Of a stretch of 38,644 bases of DNA, positions 25,083 to 34,487 are shown piece by piece (position 1 is the first letter of the stretch; every line of letters starts with the position of its first letter). Below the pieces are notes generated by a model. That model saw nothing but the letters and a program-made list of their open reading frames with translations. It was not told the DNA's origin and did not search any database. The translations under genes were made by a program, and so were the position numbers. The stretch is from an uncultured Bacteroidales bacterium (lineage in GTDB: Bacteria; Bacteroidota; Bacteroidia; Bacteroidales; P3). The stretch covers positions 1 through 38,644 of the forward strand of contig CALCUN010000115.1 of assembly GCA_937906975.1 (NCBI GenBank), in the 5' to 3' direction.

Positions 25083-25897
25083 TATTGTTCTTCTTTGTTT
25101 GGAAAATCAGATGTTTTCACATCTTCTACATATCTTTTGATTGCTTCTGTGATTTCTTCTCCAAGATTTAGGTATCTGCGTAAAAATCTTGGCGTAAATT
25201 CTTGTGTGATTCCAAGCATATCGTGAAGCACAAGCACTTGTCCATCTACTTCTCCGCCTGCTCCTATTCCTATTACTGGTATTCTTAATTCTTTTGCTAT
25301 TCTTCCTGCAAGTTGTGCTGGCACTTTTTCAAGCACTATCGCAAAACAGCCTGCTTCTTCAAGCAAATGTGCATCTGCAATAAGTTTTTCGGCTTCTTCC
25401 TCTGAGGTTGCTCTCACTGCATAGCTACCAAATTTATTTATTGATTGTGGTATCAATCCTAAATGCCCCATTACAGGTATTCCTGCCGAGATAATTCTTT
25501 TCACTGACTCTAATATTTCTTCTCCTCCCTCCATTTTCACAGCGTGTACCTCGGTTTCTTTCATTATTCTTATAGCAGAGGACAACGCTTGCTTAGAGTT
25601 ACCTTGATATGTTCCGAAAGGCATATCACAAACTATTAATGCTCTATTGCAAGCTCTTGCAACGCTCGCTGCATGGTAAATCATTTCATCAAGAGTTATA
25701 GGAAGTGTACTTGAATATCCCGCCATCACATTTGCAGCGCTATCGCCTACAAGAATTATATCTACTTTTGCTAAATCAACCAATGTTGCCATTGAATAAT
25801 CATAGGCAGTAAGCATTGCTATTTTTTCATTCTTATCTGCCATTGACTGTAATGTCTTTACAGTTACTCTTTTTGTATCCTTAGTTGCTACTGACAT
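25079..25897 (-). CDS. panB: 3-methyl-2-oxobutanoate hydroxymethyltransferase
   Basis: PanB is the first committed step to pantothenate: it adds a hydroxymethyl group from methylene-tetrahydrofolate to ketoisovalerate. The 272-residue cytoplasmic protein matches family length. It shows KIAMLTAYDYSMA, ILVGDSAANVMAGYSST (metal-binding Asp), VKMEGGEE, PVMGHLGLIPQS and IPVIGIGAGGEVDGQVLVLH. It is monocistronic, with its own promoter at 25933-25940. The pathway's product CoA is the donor for the phosphopantetheinyl transferase at 5705-6244. Confidence 0.97.
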   Translation of the reverse strand: MSVATKDTKRVTVKTLQSMADKNEKIAMLTAYDYSMATLVDLAKVDIILVGDSAANVMAGYSSTLPITLDEMIYHAASVARACNRALIVCDMPFGTYQGNSKQALSSAIRIMKETEVHAVKMEGGEEILESVKRIISAGIPVMGHLGLIPQSINKFGSYAVRATSEEEAEKLIADAHLLEEAGCFAIVLEKVPAQLAGRIAKELRIPVIGIGAGGEVDGQVLVLHDMLGITQEFTPRFLRRYLNLGEEITEAIKRYVEDVKTSDFPNKEEQY

Positions 25898-25932
25898 TAT
25901 TTTTTTTGTTAAATTCTATTGCTTTTAGACGA

Positions 25933-25940
25933 CAAAAGTA
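25933..25940 (-). promoter_or_regulatory. -7 box TACTTTTG of panB
   Basis: The minus strand has TACTTTTG about 36 bases before the panB ATG. It lies in the 109-bp divergent gap shared with ruvA. Confidence 0.55.
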
Positions 25941-25982
25941 CTAATGTTTTTTTGTTTATGCGTGATTTTACATAATTATTTG

Positions 25983-25990
25983 TAATTTTG
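25983..25990 (+). promoter_or_regulatory. -7 box TAATTTTG of ruvA-sprA
   Basis: TAATTTTG ends 16 bases before the ruvA ATG (26007). With sprA starting 11 bases after ruvA, this box is the only promoter I see for the 7.7-kb pair. Confidence 0.55.
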
Positions 25991-26006
25991 TCTCAAATTT
26001 AGTGAT

Positions 26007-26585
26007 ATGTTTGAGTTTTTTGAAGGAAAATTTAGCGAGATAACCCCCTCTTACATCGTTGTTAATTGCAATGGTGTGGGATATAGAATAGAGATTTCTT
26101 TAAATTCATATACTGCCTTAAAGGATAAGAAAGAAGGAAAGGTGTTAGTTCATCTTATTGTAAGAGAAGACGCTCATTTATTGTTTGGATTTGAATCGGA
26201 AAAAGAAAGACAATTATTCAAATACTTAATAAGTGTAAACGGAGTTGGTGCAAACACCGCACGAATGATACTTTCTTCTTTGAGTTGCAATGATTTTATT
26301 GAAGCTGTTGTTAATGAAAATGTTAATGTTATTAAGGCCGTAAAAGGAATAGGTATAAAAACAGCTCAAAGAATAATTATAGATTTAAAAGACAATTTAA
26401 GTAAGTTTGAATTTGCGAAAACTGAAAGCGTTTTCTGCAATAAAAACAGAGAAGAAGCGTTATTAGCATTACAAACGCTAGGGTTTAATAAGCCTGTTAT
26501 AGAAAAAACTTTGGATAAGATTCTAAAAACAGAGGCTTCTTTAAGTGTGGAAGAATTAATTAGGCAAGCGTTGAAAGTTTTATAA
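26007..26585 (+). CDS. ruvA: Holliday junction branch-migration protein RuvA
   Basis: RuvA binds four-way junctions and loads the RuvB motor. The 192-residue protein has an N-terminal OB fold (FEFFEGKFSEITPSYIVVNCN). Two helix-hairpin-helix motifs follow, VNGVGANTARMILSSLS and VKGIGIKTAQRIIIDLKD. A linker and the small C-terminal RuvB-binding domain (ALLALQTLGFNKPVIEKTL) complete it. It is directly followed by sprA, a gene order that recurs in Bacteroidota. Confidence 0.97.
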   Translation: MFEFFEGKFSEITPSYIVVNCNGVGYRIEISLNSYTALKDKKEGKVLVHLIVREDAHLLFGFESEKERQLFKYLISVNGVGANTARMILSSLSCNDFIEAVVNENVNVIKAVKGIGIKTAQRIIIDLKDNLSKFEFAKTESVFCNKNREEALLALQTLGFNKPVIEKTLDKILKTEASLSVEELIRQALKVL

Positions 26586-26596
26586 GTTTTAGTTTA

Positions 26597-29500
26597 ATGA
26601 AGTTATTTATCAATATTATATATCTTTTATTTTTCATCTTTATTTGTTGCGGAGAAACTCTTGCACAAACAGATAGTTTAAAATATAATATTGATGAAAA
26701 TTCAGATAGCCCATTATTTTTAGACACTCCAAGCAATATTACAACCACTGTGGAGTATGACCCAATCAATAACGAATATATTTTACTAACAAAAGCAGGG
26801 GATTTAATCCTTGAAAGAAAATCTTTATCATTTGAGGAGTATCAAAATTATGATATGGACAAAATGATAAATAATTATTGGAAAAGTCGTTCTGCTACTG
26901 CAAAAATTTCTACCTCCTCTAATGATGGTATGCTTGGCAATTTAATTCCTCAACTCAAAGTAAATAGCGAACTTTTTGAAACCATATTCGGAGGACAAAC
27001 TATCGATATTCGTCCAAGCGGAAACGTTGAATTGAAGATGGGACTTGTAAACAACCGAAACGAAAACCTTGCTTTGAGCGAAAATCAACGTAGTACCACA
27101 AGTTTTGACTTTGATATGAATATGCAAATCAATGCCATGGTGCAAATTGGTACTGCAATAAATTTCAATCTCAACTTCAACACAGAGGCAACCTTTGATT
27201 TTGAAAACGAATTAAAGCTTAAATTTGAAGGAAAAGAAGACGACATTATCCAACTTATGGAAGCAGGAAACGTTTCCTTTCCTTTACCTCTTACACTCAT
27301 TCAAGGAACACAATCATTGTGGGGTATAAAATCTAGACTCAAGTTTGGAAATCTCACATTAGACGCAATCGTATCACAACAAAAGTCAGAATCAAGCACA
27401 GTTACGGTGCAAGGCGGAGCACAAATGCAAGAATTTAATTTTAAAGCAGACGAATATGACGAAAACAGGCATTTCTTCCTTGCTCAGTACTTTTACGAAA
27501 ATTATAACTCAGCAATGAGTACCCTACCTATAATAAACTCAAATATTATCATTACAAAAATAGAGGTATGGCGTACAAACATAGGCTCAGCCGTAACAAA
27601 CAATAGAAACCTTGTAGCCTTTGCTGACCTTGGTGAAGCAAAACCATACGGACAAAACCCTTCAATAGAAGTTCCTGGCGTTTCACCACTTCCAGACCAA
27701 ACAATCTCAAACAGTTTACTTCAACTTGTAGATGTAAATGCGATAAGAGATATAAATTCCGTAAGCCCATATCTTCAAGCCATGGGTTTTGTTTCAGGAC
27801 AAAACTATGAAAAAATAGAAAGTGCAAGAAAGCTATCCTCTTCTGAATTTACATTCAATCCAAAATTAGGATTTATTTCCCTTAATCAAGCATTGGCTGC
27901 CGACCAAGTGTTAGCTGTTGCCTTCCGTTACCAAATTGTTGGCGACACTACACTATATCAAGTTGGGGAGTTTTCAGATGAAGGAATAGCTGACCCAAAT
28001 ACACTTGTCGTTAAGCTTTTGAAGAGTTCTTCTCTAAATGTTCGCAATCCAATGTGGAAGCTTATGATGAAGAACGTTTACAAACTAAACGCATATCAAG
28101 TATCCCAAGAAGATTTTAGACTAAACATTCTTTACCAAGCAAACGAAGACGGAGTTCAAACAGGATATTTCAGAGAAGGAAACAAGAATGGCGTTCCTTT
28201 AATACAAGTTTTCGGATTGGACCGTATGGATAACCAACAAAATATGTATCCTGACGGAGTTTTTGACTTTATTGACAATGCCTCTAGCGTAGGAGGAACA
28301 ATAGAAAAGAACAAAGGGGTAATTTATTTTCCATACGTTGAACCTTTTGGTAAAGACCTAAGAGAGATTTTGCAAGATGACGAACTTGCAGACAAATACT
28401 GCTTTGACTCTCTCTATACCTTGACACGCTCACAAGCACAACAATATCCCGATAAAAACAAATTCTATTTAGAAGGTAGATACAAATCATCTTCTGGTTC
28501 AGAAATCTCCTTAAATGCCATGAACATACCACAAGGTTCTGTAAAAGTAATGGCGGGAGGTATAGTTTTAACAGAAGGAGTCGATTACACAGTGGATTAT
28601 GCCATGGGTAGAGTAAGAATTATCAATCAAGGCTATCTAAATTCTGGCACACCAATAAGCGTTTCCACAGAATCCAACACCACATTCTCGCCTGTAACAA
28701 AATACATGACAGGATTAAGAGCCAATTATGAAATAAACAAAGACTTTATGATTGGAGCAACGATGATGAACCTAAGAGAAAGCCCTCTAACCCAAAAAGT
28801 AAACTACCAAGAAGAGCCAATCAGCAACACAATATGGGGAATGGATATGACCTACAAAAAAGAAGTACCATTCATCACAAAACTTATTGACCTATTACCA
28901 TTCTATCAAACAAAATCTCCATCAATCCTTAATTTAACAGGGGAATTTGCACACTTCATACCAAGCAATCCAAACGTAATTGGCAACACCGGTACAGCAT
29001 ACATCGATGACTTTGAAGCAGCGAAACGCTCTTATGATTTAAAAATGATAGGTTCATGGTTTTTAGCCTCAACACCACAAGACTACAACACATCTTCACC
29101 TCTATTTCCTGAAACCTCAAAAGACCTTGGCTTGACCTACGGATTCAACAGAGCAAAAATAGCATGGTACTCCATAGATGATAATTTCTACACCCCATCT
29201 GCACCTTCAAATATAACTAATAACGACAAGTCTCAGCCATACGCAAGACCTATAAAAGAAACAGAAATTCGTCCAAACAAAGAAATTCCGCAAGGACAAA
29301 TACAAACATTAAGAGAATTTAACATAGCCTACTACCCAAGCGAAAGAGGACCTTACAATTTCGACACACTTTCAAACTATTCTGCAGGATTAAATGCCGA
29401 TGGCTCGCTTCGCAACCCAGAAACACGTTGGGGAGGAATCATGCGTAAGTTAGAATCAACCGATTTTGAAGCAACAAACATAGAATACATAGAATTTTGG

Positions 29501-32500
29501 TTGATGGACCCATTCATAGAAAATCCATACCATAGCGGAGGAAAGCTCTACTTCAACTTAGGAGAAGTATCCGAAGACATACTAAGAGATGGTAGAAAAT
29601 CATTTGAAAATGGTTTACCAACCTCAGCAGAAGTTGTAGATGTGGACTCCACAATATGGGGAAGAGTACCAAAATTACAAGCAGTCGTAAACGCATTTAG
29701 CAACGACCCTGAAGCAAGACTTTACCAAGACATAGGATATGATGGACTTTCCTCAACAGATGAGGCAAACTATCATCAAACATTCCTACAAAAAATCCAA
29801 AATCAAGTAGATGCACAAGCCTACAACAATATTTTAGCAGACCCTTCTGCTGATGATTTCACCTATTTCCGTAACCAAGCCTACGACCAAAACGATATAA
29901 AAATCACAGACCGCTACAAAAAATACAACAACACAGAAGGCAACTCCTCTGTTGTGTCAGACAACTCACAATACTCTGCACAAGCAACCTCAATTCCGAA
30001 TGTAGAGGACATAAACCAAGACAACACCCTAAGCGAGGCAGAAAACTATTACGAATACATAATAAACCTAACACCTGGCGATATGGTGATAGGCAAAAAC
30101 TTCATTACCGACATACAAGAAGCCACAAGCGTTCCACTACCTAACGGAGAAAAGACCAATTGCAAATGGTATCAATTCAAAATTCCAGTAAGAGAGCCAC
30201 ATCGCAAAGTAGGAGTAATAGAGGGTTATCAATCAATAAAATTCATACGTCTTTTCTTAAAAGAATTTGACGAGCCAATCATTCTTCGTTTTGCAACCTT
30301 TGAATTAGTTAGTGGAGAATGGAGAAAATACACCGACAATCTCTTAACCCCAGGCCTATATCCAAGCGGCACACAAGCAGAAAACACGACCTTTACCGTA
30401 GCCTCAGTAAACATTGAAGAAAACGGAAAAAGAAGTCCAATACCTTACGTATTGCCTCCAGGAATAGAAAGAGAAAAGATTTACAGCACCACTTCCATGA
30501 CCGATATGAACGAACAAGCTCAAAGCATTAAAATCACAGACCTATCAGATGGAGATGCAAGAGCGATATACAAATCCATGGAATTAGACATGCGACAATA
30601 CAAACACCTAAGAATGTTTGTCCATGCAGAGCAATTAAACGAATTTGACCAATACAACACAGGAGATTTATCGCTATTTGTACGTTTAGGTACAGACTTT
30701 ACAAACAACTACTATGAATACGAAGTACCACTTACCTTTACACCGTGGTACACTGGCTATAGCAACGAAGAATTAATATGGCCAGAAAGCAACAATGTAG
30801 ATATAGACTTAGAACAACTTGTAAAAGTAAAAGAAAATCGTAATGCAAAAATCAGAGCCAACGATTTGAGTGTTTCTTCCACCATTCCATATCACGAAAT
30901 CATAGAAGGCAAAAAAATGACCGTTGTTGGAATGCCAAATATCGCAGGAGTAAAAGTATTAATGATAGGCGTACGCAATCCAAAGAAGCAAAATCTAAAT
31001 GACAATGACGACATGCTTGCAAAATCTGCCGAAATTTGGATAAACGAATTACGACTTACCGACTTTAATCGCTCAGGCGGTTGGGCAGCAACAGGCTTTG
31101 CACGAACTAACCTTGCAGATTTAGGAGACGTTTCCTTCTCTGCCTCACACCGTTCAGCGGGATTTGCATCCTTAGAACAATCCATTTCGGAAATATCACA
31201 AGAAGCCGTCTCAACACTTGACTTTGCAACCAACATAGAAGTAGGAAAATTCTTTCCAGAAGACTGGGGCGTTCGCCTACCTGTACACTTTGACTATTCA
31301 CAATCGGTAAGCAATCCAAAATACAACCCATTAGACCCAGACGTTAAGTTAGAAAACGATTTATTGAGCTATCGCACCGAAGCAGAACGCGATTCCATTC
31401 GCCACATGGTGCAAGATTACGTAAGCCGTACTAACTTTAATCTTATGAACATAAGAAAAGACCGTTTAGGAGACAGAGCATTAGAACGTCATTTCTATGA
31501 CATAGAAAACTGGAACGGCTCCTACTCCTATTCCTCAACCTATATGAGAGATGTAGATATAGAATACAACTCAAAAAAACAACACCGAGGAACTCTTGCT
31601 TATCAATACGATGTCAAATCAAAAGGCTGGAAACCATTTTCAAAAATGAAAATTTTCAAACCCAAAGCCTTTGCAATCATAAGAGACTTTACGCTACATT
31701 TCTATCCTAAATCCTTCTCATTTAGAACAGAAGTAGTAAGAGATTTTGAAGAAACCCTACTTAGAGCTAAGAGCCAAGGATTAATTTTAATGGAGCCATA
31801 CTTCTTTAAACAGTTCTACATGAACAGAGCCTATACATTCAAATACGACATTACCTCAAATATCAAATTTGAATACGATGCCACAGTAAACTCTCTAATA
31901 GAAGAACCAAGAGGACGCATAGACACAGGAGAAAAACAAGACTCTGTTTGGAATTCCATAATGGAACTTGGACGCGCACAACAATTCACACAAAACTATA
32001 AGCTAAATGCAAATATCCCTATAAACAAAATACCAATTTTTGATTGGGTACGTCTCAACGGCTCTTATAGTGGCACATACAAATTCATATCTTCCTCACA
32101 AGCAACACGCTCTCTTGGAAACAACATTGAGAACTCTCGTAGAATCTCAGCAACAGCCAACTTCAATCTAATGACTCTTTACAACAAACTGCCGATTGTG
32201 AAAAAAGCCTACCAAAATCAAAACAAAGGCTCTATGCCTAAACGACCAGAAGCAGGCTTATCAAGAAGAAAAGAACCAGAAAGCAAAAAAGTAGAACAAC
32301 AACCAGTAGAAGATTCTCTTTCAAGCACACAAAAATTCTTACAAGAAGCATTTTATTTCTCAATAAGACTTGTAACCTCTGTGAAATCTGCCTCAATAAA
32401 TTACAGCCGTACAGACGGAACAACAATACCTGGATTTATGCCTGTTGCAAAATGGTTAGGAACAACACCAAGCGACAAATTCGCACCAGGATTTGCATTT

Positions 32501-33766
32501 GTCTTTGGCTCACAAGACTTATCCATTATGGAAAATGCCATTAAGAATGGTTGGTTAAGTAAAGACACCATGCTAAATGCAGCCCTCAACCAAAAGATGA
32601 CAGAAAACCTAAACGCACAAATCAAAATTGAACCAATAAAAGAATTTAATATAGACATAAGTTTCAAGCGCAATAAGAGTGAAGTCTATTCCGCATACTA
32701 CAAATACGATTCCTTCAGCGAAGAAATCGAAGGACCACTCTCGCCATTAAGCACAGGAAGATACAGCGTTTCATTCTTTGCACTGCCAACCAATTTCATA
32801 TCAGCAGACGAGGACAATGTAAGCTCAGTATTTAACCAATTCCTTGAAAACAGAGAAATCATAGCACAACGATTAGCCGCAAGCAATGCCGCATTCAACC
32901 CAGATTATTCGGGCAATCTTATACAAGACAGCGTAAACGGCAGACTATATCCCGATGGTTATGGAGCAACAAGCCAACAAGTTTTAATACCTGCCTTTCT
33001 TGCAGCATACGCAGGCACAGATGCTTCCACACAAAGCCTATCCCCTTTCATAGCTCTTCCAATGCCAAACTGGAAAATTAGCTATACAGGATTAAACAAA
33101 AATGAATGGGTAAGAAAATGGGCAAATTCCATTACCTTATCATCAAACTATACTTGCGATTACACAGTTGGAGCCTTCACTTCCGACAATAGAGTCCCAA
33201 TCTCAAACCCTGACTACGATTATGGTACAGAATGGGTAAGAAACGAGCTAAGCAACAACTTCATTGCAAGAGATGTAATAGACCAAGTAACGATTAACGA
33301 ACAATTATCACCATTGATTAAAGTAGATGTTAATCTCAAAAATAGTTTCCAAACAAACTTTGAAATAAGACGCGAACGCAGTCTATCGCTTTCCTTCTCT
33401 AACCTTCAACTTACCGAAATCAATCGTATGTCTTACGTATTTGGAGGAGGTTATCGCTTCAAGGACGTGGAATTAAACATAAGAATGGGAGGCGGAAGCA
33501 CAAAGAATTTAAAGAGTGATGTATTGGTGAAGGCAGACTTCGCATTAAATGTGAACAAAACCACACTAAGAAAAATAGACCAAAACGTCAATCTTGTATC
33601 TTCGGGAGCAAAGGTACTATCTCTAAACCTTTCGGGTGAATATTCATTAACCGAAAAATTGGTTCTTAGAGCCTATTTTGAAATGACAATGAATACTCCT
33701 TTCGTATCGAACTCCTATCCAAATTCCACAACACAAGGCGGATTTTCTCTAAGAATTACTTTATAA
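26597..33766 (+). CDS. sprA: Type IX secretion system translocon protein SprA (Sov)
   Basis: SprA is the giant 36-strand outer-membrane barrel through which T9SS cargo leaves the cell. At 2389 residues it matches known SprA/Sov lengths (about 2400-2500). A signal peptide occupies residues 1-22 (LFIFICCGETLAQ). The body has SprA-specific blocks such as ETIFGGQTIDIRPSGNVEL, TVQGGAQMQEFNFKADEYDE and GTAYIDDFEAAKRSYDLKMI. It ends with barrel strands and the terminal GGFSLRITL. It is intact, with no frameshift. It is transcribed with ruvA and makes T9SS export likely for the product of 17634-20240 and perhaps the BspA-like protein. Confidence 0.97.
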   Translation: MKLFINIIYLLFFIFICCGETLAQTDSLKYNIDENSDSPLFLDTPSNITTTVEYDPINNEYILLTKAGDLILERKSLSFEEYQNYDMDKMINNYWKSRSATAKISTSSNDGMLGNLIPQLKVNSELFETIFGGQTIDIRPSGNVELKMGLVNNRNENLALSENQRSTTSFDFDMNMQINAMVQIGTAINFNLNFNTEATFDFENELKLKFEGKEDDIIQLMEAGNVSFPLPLTLIQGTQSLWGIKSRLKFGNLTLDAIVSQQKSESSTVTVQGGAQMQEFNFKADEYDENRHFFLAQYFYENYNSAMSTLPIINSNIIITKIEVWRTNIGSAVTNNRNLVAFADLGEAKPYGQNPSIEVPGVSPLPDQTISNSLLQLVDVNAIRDINSVSPYLQAMGFVSGQNYEKIESARKLSSSEFTFNPKLGFISLNQALAADQVLAVAFRYQIVGDTTLYQVGEFSDEGIADPNTLVVKLLKSSSLNVRNPMWKLMMKNVYKLNAYQVSQEDFRLNILYQANEDGVQTGYFREGNKNGVPLIQVFGLDRMDNQQNMYPDGVFDFIDNASSVGGTIEKNKGVIYFPYVEPFGKDLREILQDDELADKYCFDSLYTLTRSQAQQYPDKNKFYLEGRYKSSSGSEISLNAMNIPQGSVKVMAGGIVLTEGVDYTVDYAMGRVRIINQGYLNSGTPISVSTESNTTFSPVTKYMTGLRANYEINKDFMIGATMMNLRESPLTQKVNYQEEPISNTIWGMDMTYKKEVPFITKLIDLLPFYQTKSPSILNLTGEFAHFIPSNPNVIGNTGTAYIDDFEAAKRSYDLKMIGSWFLASTPQDYNTSSPLFPETSKDLGLTYGFNRAKIAWYSIDDNFYTPSAPSNITNNDKSQPYARPIKETEIRPNKEIPQGQIQTLREFNIAYYPSERGPYNFDTLSNYSAGLNADGSLRNPETRWGGIMRKLESTDFEATNIEYIEFWLMDPFIENPYHSGGKLYFNLGEVSEDILRDGRKSFENGLPTSAEVVDVDSTIWGRVPKLQAVVNAFSNDPEARLYQDIGYDGLSSTDEANYHQTFLQKIQNQVDAQAYNNILADPSADDFTYFRNQAYDQNDIKITDRYKKYNNTEGNSSVVSDNSQYSAQATSIPNVEDINQDNTLSEAENYYEYIINLTPGDMVIGKNFITDIQEATSVPLPNGEKTNCKWYQFKIPVREPHRKVGVIEGYQSIKFIRLFLKEFDEPIILRFATFELVSGEWRKYTDNLLTPGLYPSGTQAENTTFTVASVNIEENGKRSPIPYVLPPGIEREKIYSTTSMTDMNEQAQSIKITDLSDGDARAIYKSMELDMRQYKHLRMFVHAEQLNEFDQYNTGDLSLFVRLGTDFTNNYYEYEVPLTFTPWYTGYSNEELIWPESNNVDIDLEQLVKVKENRNAKIRANDLSVSSTIPYHEIIEGKKMTVVGMPNIAGVKVLMIGVRNPKKQNLNDNDDMLAKSAEIWINELRLTDFNRSGGWAATGFARTNLADLGDVSFSASHRSAGFASLEQSISEISQEAVSTLDFATNIEVGKFFPEDWGVRLPVHFDYSQSVSNPKYNPLDPDVKLENDLLSYRTEAERDSIRHMVQDYVSRTNFNLMNIRKDRLGDRALERHFYDIENWNGSYSYSSTYMRDVDIEYNSKKQHRGTLAYQYDVKSKGWKPFSKMKIFKPKAFAIIRDFTLHFYPKSFSFRTEVVRDFEETLLRAKSQGLILMEPYFFKQFYMNRAYTFKYDITSNIKFEYDATVNSLIEEPRGRIDTGEKQDSVWNSIMELGRAQQFTQNYKLNANIPINKIPIFDWVRLNGSYSGTYKFISSSQATRSLGNNIENSRRISATANFNLMTLYNKLPIVKKAYQNQNKGSMPKRPEAGLSRRKEPESKKVEQQPVEDSLSSTQKFLQEAFYFSIRLVTSVKSASINYSRTDGTTIPGFMPVAKWLGTTPSDKFAPGFAFVFGSQDLSIMENAIKNGWLSKDTMLNAALNQKMTENLNAQIKIEPIKEFNIDISFKRNKSEVYSAYYKYDSFSEEIEGPLSPLSTGRYSVSFFALPTNFISADEDNVSSVFNQFLENREIIAQRLAASNAAFNPDYSGNLIQDSVNGRLYPDGYGATSQQVLIPAFLAAYAGTDASTQSLSPFIALPMPNWKISYTGLNKNEWVRKWANSITLSSNYTCDYTVGAFTSDNRVPISNPDYDYGTEWVRNELSNNFIARDVIDQVTINEQLSPLIKVDVNLKNSFQTNFEIRRERSLSLSFSNLQLTEINRMSYVFGGGYRFKDVELNIRMGGGSTKNLKSDVLVKADFALNVNKTTLRKIDQNVNLVSSGAKVLSLNLSGEYSLTEKLVLRAYFEMTMNTPFVSNSYPNSTTQGGFSLRITL

Positions 33767-33769
33767 ATC

Positions 33770-33816
33770 CTAAGGAATATTTTCTTAAAGCAAAGAAATA
33801 TTTTAATTTTCCTTAG
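33770..33816 (+). terminator. Hairpin after sprA
   Basis: CTAAGGAA (33770-33777) pairs with TTCCTTAG (33809-33816), and an inner AATATTTTCTT/AAGAAATATT stem has one bulge. A T-rich stretch follows. It is a likely terminator, although the T run is interrupted. Confidence 0.6.
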
Positions 33817-33834
33817 ACTTTTTATTTCTTTTCA

Positions 33835-33842
33835 TATATTTG
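33835..33842 (+). promoter_or_regulatory. -7 box TATATTTG of the beta-barrel gene
   Basis: TATATTTG ends 19 bases before the ATG at 33862 and follows the post-sprA hairpin, so the next two genes form their own transcript. Confidence 0.55.
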
Positions 33843-33861
33843 CAAAAAAAACTTTTGTATT

Positions 33862-34461
33862 ATGAAAAGATTAGCAACAATTTTAGTTTTTGCAGTATTG
33901 TTTTCTGCAAACGTTAAGCCAATTCAAGCCCAAGACACTAACCGTTGGGACGCAAGAATAGGATTAGGAATTTATAGTATTCAAGATATGACTCCGCTAT
34001 TTGGGATTGGGCTTAGTGCCGACATAGATGGAGCAAGCAGTGTTAGCTCTACATTTTTTTCTTTAATAACTCCAAACATTGAAATGTCATACGCATGTAA
34101 TCCTTACATAAGCATAGGAGCTCAACTAACACTTGGATACTCTGCTGCGGAGTATAAGTATTATGATGATGACAATAGAAGTAATTATCACTTAATATAC
34201 CCTACCCTAATGGCGAATTTAAAAGCCAATTACTTTAAACACAATAATTTTTCAATGTATGGACTTTTTGGATTAGGATTTTCTACTTATATTGTAATAG
34301 ACGATCCTGCCTATTCTTCAACTTATGTAGGTGTTTCAGCAACTCCTATGATAAATTTCTATCCTTTCTGTTTCTCAACCAATAAAGACAATGGATTTTT
34401 TATGGAATTTGGTTGGGGTTCAAAAGGACTAATAAACTTAGGTTGGGAAGTAAAACTTTAA
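33862..34461 (+). CDS. Outer-membrane beta-barrel protein
   Basis: This 199-residue protein has a signal peptide (MKRLATILVFAVLFSANVKPIQAQ). Alternating amphipathic strands follow, for example ISIGAQLTLGYSAAEYKYYD, NFSMYGLFGLGFSTYIVI and FFMEFGWGSKGLINLGWEVKL, ending in an aromatic/hydrophobic final strand. This pattern fits a small 8-stranded outer-membrane barrel (OmpW/OmpA-like size). I see no specific function. It lies 26 bases upstream of the metallopeptidase lipoprotein gene with no terminator between them. Confidence 0.75.
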   Translation: MKRLATILVFAVLFSANVKPIQAQDTNRWDARIGLGIYSIQDMTPLFGIGLSADIDGASSVSSTFFSLITPNIEMSYACNPYISIGAQLTLGYSAAEYKYYDDDNRSNYHLIYPTLMANLKANYFKHNNFSMYGLFGLGFSTYIVIDDPAYSSTYVGVSATPMINFYPFCFSTNKDNGFFMEFGWGSKGLINLGWEVKL

Positions 34462-34487
34462 TTTAAGACAAAATAGAATTTATAAGA

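Noticed and set aside
30229..32898. Several minus-strand open frames of 60-114 codons inside sprA
   Set aside because: They are antisense to a fully conserved protein and lack promoters or recognisable content.
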